Source of the DNA: a virus
Strand: one strand, 5' to 3'
Length of the DNA: 25,892 nucleotides
Virus record (IMG/VR): IMGVR_UViG_3300049003_000059
Location: 1 to 25,892 of that record
Below the pieces are notes generated by a model, which saw only the letters and a list, made by a program, of their open reading frames with translations, was not told where the DNA came from and searched no databases. Below are positions 20,693 through 25,892 of the stretch, one piece after another. The number at the start of each line of letters is the position of its first letter. The first letter of the stretch is position 1. The translations under genes and the position numbers were made by a program.

Positions 20693-21004
20693 TCAGATCT
20701 CCATCTCGATAGTTGCGCCGGCCGTCACTTCGTCGGGAAGCTTGACGACATTGATCTCGCCGGTCACGCCGTAGCGATTGCGGAGTTGGTTCGCGACCTT
20801 GCCGAACAGGTCTTCGGGCGAATTGGTCTGGTGGTTCTTGACGAAGCCGTCGGGGTAGACGCAGCGCGCCATGACGTTCTCGCTCGCGGCGCCTTCGATC
20901 CCGTCGTTCTCGCCGGGGGCGGCTTCGATCGTGACGACGACCTTGCCCGGGGGCAGTGACGCCGAGGGTGATCCCGGAAGGACGGTTCCTGAGCCTGATA
21001 ACAT
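20693..21004 (-). CDS. Hypothetical phage protein, 103 aa
   Basis: ATG at 21002-21004 after AAGGAG. The first 20 residues are Ser/Pro/Gly-rich. The rest is mixed and globular (VVVTIEAAPGENDGIEGAAS, then YPDGFVKNHQTNSPEDLFGK, GVTGEINVVKLPDEV). I do not recognise the family. Located directly behind the head-tail adaptor and two bases ahead of the next gene. Could be a neck component. Confidence 0.6.
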   Translation of the reverse strand: MLSGSGTVLPGSPSASLPPGKVVVTIEAAPGENDGIEGAASENVMARCVYPDGFVKNHQTNSPEDLFGKVANQLRNRYGVTGEINVVKLPDEVTAGATIEMEI

Positions 21005-21014
21005 TGCGTTCTCC

Positions 21015-21347
21015 TTATTGCTGTTCGAGTGCCTTGATCTGTAGGTAGCGCTGCTCCTCGTTGACGTTGAGCAACTCCTTGATGACGAACGTTCTGCTGT
21101 TGAACGTGAGGCGGTCTCTCGCCGTCAGGTCCGAGCGGTAGCGCATGACGATGCGGTGCGTGACCGGGGCCTGCATCTGCATGGCCTGGAAGCGTTCGTA
21201 GCCCTTCAGGGGCTCGATCGAGGCCCAGACGTCAGACCCGTCGGCCCAAGAGAGGTCGAATCCACCCTGCCCATCAGCCACGCGCGCGAGAGTCTGGATG
21301 GTCATCCGGTAGCGGAACGTGCCCGGCGTGTAACTACACTTAGCCAC
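21015..21347 (-). CDS. Head-tail adaptor (SPP1 gp16-like, Phage_H_T_join)
   Basis: This 110-aa protein starts at a GTG (21345-21347) overlapping the end of the connector gene by eight bases. Sequence: YRMTIQTLARVADGQGGFDL, then WADGSDVWASIEPLKGYERF, HRIVMRYRSDLTARDRLTFN and FVIKELLNVNEEQRYLQIKA. This is the classic pattern of the head-tail joining family. It forms a neck ring that closes the portal and connects to the tail. Normally the HK97-gp10 gene follows, but here it is 3.4 kb away. Confidence 0.9.
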   Translation of the reverse strand: MAKCSYTPGTFRYRMTIQTLARVADGQGGFDLSWADGSDVWASIEPLKGYERFQAMQMQAPVTHRIVMRYRSDLTARDRLTFNSRTFVIKELLNVNEEQRYLQIKALEQQ

Positions 21348-21981
21348 GGTAATCCATGATGCGGTACTGGTTCAGGAGCTGCTTCGCGCCCGGAGGAATG
21401 TCCATCGCGTCGTCGCACATCCCGCGCTGCTCGTAGATCGAGGCGGCCATGATGAGGATCGCGGTCTTGATGGGACCGGGGACGGTGGTCGAAGTGAGGC
21501 CGTAGCCGGTGGCGTAGAGGATCTCGCAGGCGGAGGTGGCACGCAGGTTCGCGGGCCAGACCGCGCCGTAGGCGAGGACGAGCCGCTCCCCGGCGGAATC
21601 CACCGAGTAGTTGCCGCTCGAAAAGGTTGTTGCGGTGTTGTCGAGGTCGTAGGTGGTGACCGAAGTGATCGACTGGACCGGGGCCTTCGGGAGTTCGACG
21701 GTCCTGGGCAACCCGCCGTAGAGGGCGGTGATCGGCAGGTCGTAAACACCCTCGCCGAGCCGGTCGTCCAGACTCCCGCGGTCGAGGTCGAGCGTCAGCT
21801 TCCAACTCTGGGTGATGAGCGAGCGGCGGAGGTACTGCTCGGCAGAAGTGCGCGCCGTGGTGATGAGCGTGGTGATGACGGCGTCGGAAGAATCGTCGTC
21901 GATGCGGAGCCAGGACTTCGCCTCGTCGAGGGTTACCGGCTCGGTTGCCGGTCCCGTGACGAGCGTGAGGAAGCTCCGCAC
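21340..21981 (-). CDS. Head-tail connector (gp6-like, phiE125 gp8 family)
   Basis: This 213-aa protein starts at GTG (21979-21981), three bases after the upstream stop. The N-terminus (EPVTLDEAKSWLRIDDDSSD, then ITTLITTARTSAEQYLRRSL) is the gp6-like signature. The middle is beta-rich (LPKAPVQSITSVTTYD, YATGY). The C-terminus has helices (IKTAILIMAASIYEQRG, LLNQYRIMDYRG). It forms the ring under the portal. Length fits the phiE125 gp8-type members (about 190-210 aa) and exceeds HK97 gp6. Confidence 0.9.
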   Translation of the reverse strand: MRSFLTLVTGPATEPVTLDEAKSWLRIDDDSSDAVITTLITTARTSAEQYLRRSLITQSWKLTLDLDRGSLDDRLGEGVYDLPITALYGGLPRTVELPKAPVQSITSVTTYDLDNTATTFSSGNYSVDSAGERLVLAYGAVWPANLRATSACEILYATGYGLTSTTVPGPIKTAILIMAASIYEQRGMCDDAMDIPPGAKQLLNQYRIMDYRG

Positions 21982-21984
21982 CGG

Positions 21985-22269
21985 TTACGCGGCCTTCTTC
22001 TTGAAGGGCTTCTTCATCTTGTTCTCGGGCGCGGGGCCTTCGGATTTCTCCTCCACCAGTTCGTTCGGGGCGTCCGGTTCGATGACGAGCGTCGGGTGCG
22101 GACCGTCGGCCAGGGCCTCGGGTTCGTGCGGCTCGGCCCAGCCTTCTCTCACGACGATGGCGGCGAGGCCCTTGGACAGGGGGGCGATCGTGCCCTCCTT
22201 GAACTCGACGCGCTCGTGCTGGCCGTCTTGGGTGCCGGGGAAGCTTTTCAGGATCTTGTGGTGTTTCAT
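21985..22269 (-). CDS. Small charged head-region protein, 94 aa
   Basis: Good AAAGGAG before ATG 22267-22269. Residues 1-45 look folded (MKHHKILKSFPGTQDGQHER, then GLAAIVVREGWAEP). The rest is acidic/Pro-rich and ends in a lysine tail (KMKKPFKKKAA). The first part resembles small head-region proteins that lie between capsid and connector genes. Function unknown. Confidence 0.6.
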   Translation of the reverse strand: MKHHKILKSFPGTQDGQHERVEFKEGTIAPLSKGLAAIVVREGWAEPHEPEALADGPHPTLVIEPDAPNELVEEKSEGPAPENKMKKPFKKKAA

Positions 22270-22285
22270 GTGGTCTCCTTTTCGT

Positions 22286-22558
22286 CTACCAGAGGGCGAC
22301 GATGTTGGTGGCGGTGGTGCTGGTGGATTTGATCCGGCTGGCGCAGACGCGGTACACGACGCCGACGAGCAGCCCGGTCAGCGTGACGGTCTCCCCGCCC
22401 TGGGTGACGAGGACGATGTTGCCCGCGCCGCCGACGTAGATGGCGCGAGTGACGTTGGTCAGGTCCGCCGAGTCGCTCGGTGTTACCGCGGCGGCGTGCC
22501 GGTACGGGGAGTCCAGCCCCGTTGAGAGCTGGACGTAGTCGTCGACTGCGGCGACCAT
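22286..22558 (-). CDS. Spike base-like protein (RCAP_rcc01079 type), 90 aa
   Basis: ATG three bases after the upstream stop, without a Shine-Dalgarno of its own, so coupled. The sequence YRHAAAVTPSDSADLTNVTR, then AIYVGGAGNIVLVTQGGETV and a final TTATNIVALW matches the spike base proteins of Rhodobacter capsulatus GTA as I know the family: SPxxHAxxVTPSDSxDLxxxTRAxYVGGxGD and TxAxxIVALW. In GTA it anchors head spikes to the capsid. Here it is located inside the head gene cluster. Confidence 0.7.
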   Translation of the reverse strand: MVAAVDDYVQLSTGLDSPYRHAAAVTPSDSADLTNVTRAIYVGGAGNIVLVTQGGETVTLTGLLVGVVYRVCASRIKSTSTTATNIVALW

Positions 22559-22561
22559 GGC

Positions 22562-23149
22562 TTAGACTGCCGCCGTGAAGGGCGTGGCTTCCGTGCCCGT
22601 TGAGGCCGTGAGGCCGCGGACCGCCCAGGTGTTGGCGGCGACGTCCTCGACTTCGAGCCACTCGCCGACCACGACGCTGCCGGTGGTGGACCGGTTGAGG
22701 GTGATGGTGTCCGAGTTGGTCGAGACCGTGCCGGAGTTGGCGGCGGCGAAGGCCTTCACCGTGGCCGGGTCGTCGGACATGGTGCTGATCATGCCGATCA
22801 TGAAGTCGCTGGCGTTGGCGACCTGCACCTTGTGCGAGTTCGAGGTGGCCAGAACGGTCACGAGGAACTTGAACTTGACCCCCGAGCCGGAGGCCGCGGG
22901 GAGGGTGACGACCGAGCCGGTGGCGGTGTCGAGGTTGATCGTCTGGTTGTTGTTGGCCGACGTCAGCGTCTTGGTGGAACCCGCGGCGACGCCCACCTTG
23001 GTGGACGACTTGCAGGTCTGGTTGATTTCGGTCGCCGTGGCGGTGACGGCAACGCCGGCGAGCTGCAGCGTGCCGGTGATGTTTCGGGTGCCCGCGTCCG
23101 TGGCGACGCCGTCTTCGGCGTAATTCGTGGTCGAGTATGAAGAAGTCAT
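22562..23149 (-). CDS. Putative head fibre/decoration protein, 195 aa
   Basis: Very strong AAGGAGG before ATG 23147-23149. MTSSYSTTNYAEDGVATDAG, then LQLAGVAVTATATEINQTCK, which contains the (V)TATAxEIN motif common in phage appendage proteins. INLDTATGSVVTLPAASGSG and FKFLVTVLATSNSHKVQVAN follow, typical of fibre proteins. Located after a terminator-like hairpin and next to the spike base-like gene, so a capsid fibre or spike is plausible. Confidence 0.65.
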   Translation of the reverse strand: MTSSYSTTNYAEDGVATDAGTRNITGTLQLAGVAVTATATEINQTCKSSTKVGVAAGSTKTLTSANNNQTINLDTATGSVVTLPAASGSGVKFKFLVTVLATSNSHKVQVANASDFMIGMISTMSDDPATVKAFAAANSGTVSTNSDTITLNRSTTGSVVVGEWLEVEDVAANTWAVRGLTASTGTEATPFTAAV

Positions 23150-23162
23150 GGTCCCCTCCTTG

Positions 23163-23194
23163 GGAAAGAAGGGGGTGGGTGTTAGACCACCCCC
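23163..23194 (-). terminator. Hairpin terminator or attenuator between head genes
   Basis: On the minus strand GGGGGTGG (23194-23187) pairs with CCACCCCC (23178-23171) over eight bases around an 8-base loop, followed by TTCTTTCC. It lies 10 bases after the stop of the 142-aa gene. It probably reduces read-through from capsid genes into the downstream block. Confidence 0.65.
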
Positions 23195-23204
23195 GAGATT
23201 GGAA

Positions 23205-23633
23205 TTAAGCGAGCTGGGTCGTGTTCGGAGCCGCGCGGAGCGAGCCGAGGATGGCGCACGCGGAGATCAGAACGGCGCCGGTGTTGTTGGCCGGGGTGAC
23301 GGTCAGGCGGGTGTACCGCTTGGAGCCGGTGTAGCCGAGCTTGGAGATCTTGTTGTCGTCGGAGAAGATGAACGACGCGGCGGCGGCGGTGCCGAGCAGG
23401 TCGGCGGCGGCCACGGTGGCGGCGTCGGACAGGGCGCTGTTGTCGCCCTCCTCGAGCAGCACCGTGAACGTCGCGTCGGTGTCGGCCAGCGAGCCGGTCT
23501 GGATGATGTACTCGACGGCCCCCGCGTCCGCGCCGTCGATGATCTCGCCGACTTTCGCGGTGTTGCCGGTGCCCAGGTCGATCGGGTCGAACACCGAAAG
23601 CACCTGGATGTTGTTGTGTAGGTCGTGTCTCAT
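23205..23633 (-). CDS. Conserved phage head-region protein, 142 aa
   Basis: AAGGAG eight bases before ATG 23631-23633. MRHDLHNNIQVLSVFDPIDL, then GEIIDGADAGAVEYIIQTG, ATFTVLLEEGDNSALSDAAT and GYTGSKRYTRLTVTPANNT. I recognise this as a widespread phage family located just behind the major capsid protein gene. Function is not established; its position and beta-rich composition suggest a capsid decoration protein. It is followed directly by a terminator hairpin, which fits a highly expressed capsid transcript. Confidence 0.7.
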   Translation of the reverse strand: MRHDLHNNIQVLSVFDPIDLGTGNTAKVGEIIDGADAGAVEYIIQTGSLADTDATFTVLLEEGDNSALSDAATVAAADLLGTAAAASFIFSDDNKISKLGYTGSKRYTRLTVTPANNTGAVLISACAILGSLRAAPNTTQLA

Positions 23634-23656
23634 GTGGATTACTCCTTGATGTGTGG

Positions 23657-23704
23657 TTAGAAAATGTAGCCGTGCGCGAACGCCCGGCCGGTCGGCTGGG
23701 TGAA
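23657..23704 (-). pseudogene. Possible orphan 3' end of a GC-rich reading frame
   Basis: Between the second HNH gene and the 142-aa gene, one minus-strand frame reads FTQPTGRAFAHGYIF and a TAA. The GC-rich codons contrast with the AT-richer bases just upstream (23705-23735). There is no start codon with a Shine-Dalgarno. It may be the cut-off end of the gene that originally followed the capsid gene, or chance. Confidence 0.25.
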
Positions 23705-23735
23705 AGTGATTGCTGATTGCAATAAAGTGGTTGCC

Positions 23736-24356
23736 TTACTTCAGGACGTGATCGACCAAATCGCCGTACTCTTCAAGAATCTCGCGTGCCCATTTCACGA
23801 GGTCTTGGACACGCTGGCCCGCCGGTTGCCCGGAGATCCAGAGTTCGAGGTTCTCGATGCGGTTGTCGGCTCGGTTGCCGTTCTTGTGATGGACGTTTTC
23901 TCCATCCGCAAGCGTGCGCCCGATGTGATCCGCCATTACCTGACGGTGCTGGTAGACGTACCCGTTCTTGATGGCGTTAGGGTTGGAGCGGTCATATCGA
24001 ATCACATACCCGTTGTGACCGACATGCCATTCCTTCTTGCCCTGTTCGTTCACGCGCCATTTTGCTTTGAGCGGGTCGCCGTACTTGTTCAGCGACTGGT
24101 AGTGCGAGTAACAATAGGTGCGGGCTTTTCGAGGCTTTTCACATCCGTCAATTTCGCAAACCTCGTTCAGGGCATATTTCCTGATCGGGGAATGTTTGCG
24201 CAGACCTAATGGATTGCCCGTAGCTCGCCAGCGATCCCAGTGCATCCTGCACCAGCCCTTGCCATGCGGTTTCCTGCCGCAGCCTTCAACTGAGCAGATT
24301 TGATCTGCGGCGTATCGAGTGCGACGCTTTCTTGATTGTGTTACTTCATTCGACAC
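23736..24356 (-). CDS. Second HNH endonuclease with zinc-binding Cys/His repeats
   Basis: A GTG at 24354-24356, with AGAGAGGTG just upstream, gives 206 aa; the longer frame from a TTG at 24414-24416 has no Shine-Dalgarno. Two similar Cys/His modules come first: [20 protein letters not shown], then [20 protein letters not shown], each C-x4-C-x9-C-x2-H, probably zinc-binding. The HNH core follows: [34 protein letters not shown]. It resembles free-standing homing endonucleases in phages. AT-richer than its neighbours and located directly behind the major capsid gene, a conserved target region. It is unrelated in architecture to the NUMOD4-HNH gene at 5279-5803. Confidence 0.85.
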   Translation of the reverse strand: MSNEVTQSRKRRTRYAADQICSVEGCGRKPHGKGWCRMHWDRWRATGNPLGLRKHSPIRKYALNEVCEIDGCEKPRKARTYCYSHYQSLNKYGDPLKAKWRVNEQGKKEWHVGHNGYVIRYDRSNPNAIKNGYVYQHRQVMADHIGRTLADGENVHHKNGNRADNRIENLELWISGQPAGQRVQDLVKWAREILEEYGDLVDHVLK

Positions 24357-24428
24357 TGCACCTCTCTGTCCAGCCAGCCATCCGATAAGAATAGATGGAT
24401 GAACAGGGAGATGCAAGCATCAAGGTAC

Positions 24429-25739
24429 TTAACTACTAATCTTCGCGATCTTCAGAGCGTCGAACGACACGACGCCACCGCCGACGCGCTTCGTGGTGTA
24501 GAAGCCGACGTTCGGTTTGGACGAGTACGGATCGCGCAGGATGCGGATGCCGGTGCGGTCGACGATCTGGTAGGCCTTGCGGATGTCACCGTAGGCCATG
24601 GCCAGGGCGTTCGAGGCGATTGCCGCCACGTCGGCCGCGTAGTAGCACGGCTGGCCCATCAGGGTCGGCTGCACGCCCACGTTCTTGTCGAACGCCATGT
24701 TGAAGACCGGGCGGCCCTGGCCGTCCTTGATCTGCATCAGGTTGGCGTTGGACGCGCGGCGGAACAGGAACACGGCGTTGGGCTGGTAGGTCTCCTTCAG
24801 GGAGTTCTGGAGGTTGACCAGGCCGTTGTAGGTGAAGTTGGCCGCGTCGCCGGTCACCACCTGCTCGATCTGCTGGGCCGCGACCGTGGTCGTGGTCGAA
24901 GCCGTGCTGGAGGTGTAGCTCATGATGCCCTTGGGCTGACCCGCGCCGGTGCCGGTGACGAAGGCGGTCGCCTCTTTACGACCGAACTCCTCGGCCACCT
25001 TGGCGGCGAGCCACGCCTCCACGTCGAACATCGCGTCGTCGAGCAGTCGCTGGGTGACGGCGGGGTTCGAGTAGAGTTCGTTGACGTAGAGCTTCAGCGA
25101 GCCGAAGGTCGGGGTCGTGGTGGCGGTACGCGCGCCCTGCTCGGCCACCCAGCCGGACGTGTTGGCGTCGTTGTCGAGGACGTACTCCAGCATGTCGGTG
25201 CCGATGGTGGTCGTGCTGGCCAGCATGCGGATCGGCGAGCTTTCGTAGGCGTAGGTCTTGATGACGCCGCCGAACTCGGGCATCACCAGATAGCCGCCGG
25301 CCGGATCGGAAGCGGCGGAGAGCGTCTTCGCTTCGGGTGCCGCGGAGACGTTCAGGAACTCGTCGAACGCGATCGGGGTGGAGCTGTTCTTGCGCGCGAA
25401 GTCGTTGAACAGCTTCTTCTGCGCCTCCTTGGTCTTCTCGCCGGCCTTGCCGTCGTCGGCGGGCACGCGGTTGAAGGCCGTTTTCAGCGCTGTGAGTTCG
25501 GCTTCGAGGGTCTTGTTGTGGTCCTCAATGGCCTTGGCGCGGGCCTCGGCCTTCTGGCTGAGTTCGATGCCGTCGCCGATGTCCTTGGCGAGCTTGTCGA
25601 TCTTGGCCTGGTCGAAGGCGTCGGTCTTCACCCGCATGGTGGCGAGGTCGGTCTTCAGCGGTTCGAGGGTACTCTTGAGTTCGTTGAAGGCGTTGAGGGC
25701 GCCGTCAATCGCGGTTTTGGTTTCTACGTCTAAAGGCAT
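24429..25739 (-). CDS. Major capsid protein, HK97 fold, with N-terminal delta/scaffold domain
   Basis: Preferred start ATG at 25737-25739 with AAGGA upstream gives 436 aa; an alternative ATG at 25799 has GGAGG and would add 20 residues. Residues 1-100 are a Lys/Glu/Ala coiled-coil region (MPLDVETKTAIDGALNAFNE), the scaffold domain that is removed in HK97. The shell domain has the family signature: SAASDPAGGYLVMPEFGGVI, YESSPIRMLASTTT, NELYSNPAVTQRLLDDAMFD, then GTGAGQPKGIMSY and AMAYGDIRKAYQIVDRTGIR. The protease that cleaves the N-terminus is expected upstream, outside the window. Confidence 0.95.
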   Translation of the reverse strand: MPLDVETKTAIDGALNAFNELKSTLEPLKTDLATMRVKTDAFDQAKIDKLAKDIGDGIELSQKAEARAKAIEDHNKTLEAELTALKTAFNRVPADDGKAGEKTKEAQKKLFNDFARKNSSTPIAFDEFLNVSAAPEAKTLSAASDPAGGYLVMPEFGGVIKTYAYESSPIRMLASTTTIGTDMLEYVLDNDANTSGWVAEQGARTATTTPTFGSLKLYVNELYSNPAVTQRLLDDAMFDVEAWLAAKVAEEFGRKEATAFVTGTGAGQPKGIMSYTSSTASTTTTVAAQQIEQVVTGDAANFTYNGLVNLQNSLKETYQPNAVFLFRRASNANLMQIKDGQGRPVFNMAFDKNVGVQPTLMGQPCYYAADVAAIASNALAMAYGDIRKAYQIVDRTGIRILRDPYSSKPNVGFYTTKRVGGGVVSFDALKIAKISS

Positions 25740-25824
25740 ATGGTGTGTCCTTACAGTTTGAATTGGTTCTGCACTTTCCGCGATTTCATACATCGGCATG
25801 AGACCGCCTCCGCGCCGAGGCCCA

Positions 25825-25892
25825 TCACACGTCGATGTCCCAGATGACCACCTTGCCGGTGTCGCTCCCGGCCGCGGCGACGAGGCCATCCG
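25825..25892 (-). CDS. C-terminal end of an unidentified protein upstream of the capsid gene
   Basis: The frame from the window edge to TGA at 25825-25827 encodes the last 21 residues, beginning DGLVAAAGSDTG and ending KVVIWDIDV. This resembles the end of a WD40 blade, which would be odd between portal/protease and capsid genes, but 21 residues do not allow identification. The stop lies 85 bases before the preferred capsid start. Confidence 0.45.
   Translation of the reverse strand, partial: DGLVAAAGSDTGKVVIWDIDV

Noticed and set aside
24336-25733. 465-aa plus-strand frame opposite the capsid gene
   Set aside because: Shadow of the major capsid gene; no ribosome-binding site or recognisable domain.

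Overview
The window is GC-rich DNA that looks planctomycete (Gemmataceae-like). This is inferred from two things: the 1,355-aa exported protein at 267-4334 begins with the RVEQLED-type N-terminal motif common on planctomycete surface proteins, and a small Lys/Ala/Pro-rich MAKKK protein at 5825-6223 resembles small proteins I associate with that group. No rRNA, tRNA, CRISPR array or integrase was found, so the taxonomic call is an inference.

Layout. (1) 1-4334, plus strand, host-like: the end of an unidentified gene, then a giant M23-peptidase/Ig-like/cadherin-like surface protein closed by a terminator. (2) 4357-6689, mostly minus strand, accessory: a Cys-rich miniprotein, a hypothetical protein, a free-standing HNH endonuclease (plus strand, AT-richer) flanked by two versions of the same gene 3' end, the MAKKK protein, and a 466-bp non-coding stretch rich in nested inverted repeats. 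(3) 6690-8470, minus strand: a compact lysis cassette of seven small genes chained by 4-base ATGA/GTGA overlaps or nesting (coiled-coil membrane protein, M15 peptidase endolysin, two-TM holin candidate, Rz-like and Rz1-like spanins, an extra lipoprotein-like protein, a single-TM protein). (4) 8482-17641, minus strand: a siphovirus tail module whose order (HK97-gp10 family, DUF3168, TP901-1-type tail tube, tail chaperones, tape measure, distal tail-like, DUF2163-like, NlpC/P60-like, gpJ-like, fibre) closely parallels that of the Rhodobacter gene transfer agent. (5) 17642-20691, minus strand: six Thr/Ala/Ser-rich probable virion proteins, including a 375-aa tandem-repeat protein, placed unusually between head-tail adaptor and neck genes. 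(6) 20693-25892, minus strand: head genes (adaptor, phiE125-gp8-type connector, spike-base-like protein, head-associated proteins, HK97-fold major capsid protein) with a second HNH endonuclease next to the capsid gene.

Transcription of the phage block runs right to left (head, neck, tail, fibre, lysis), so terminase, portal and protease genes are expected beyond position 25892. Their absence here is a window limit. The block is most likely a prophage or phage-derived particle locus; whether it is intact cannot be decided from this window. The most notable signals are a canonical TTTCCCT -1 frameshift site in the tail chaperone gene, the endonuclease that appears to have inserted into a gene's 3' end and regenerated it, the structured intergenic element at 6377-6433, the overlapping spanin/lipoprotein lysis cassette, and the two-period repeat protein.
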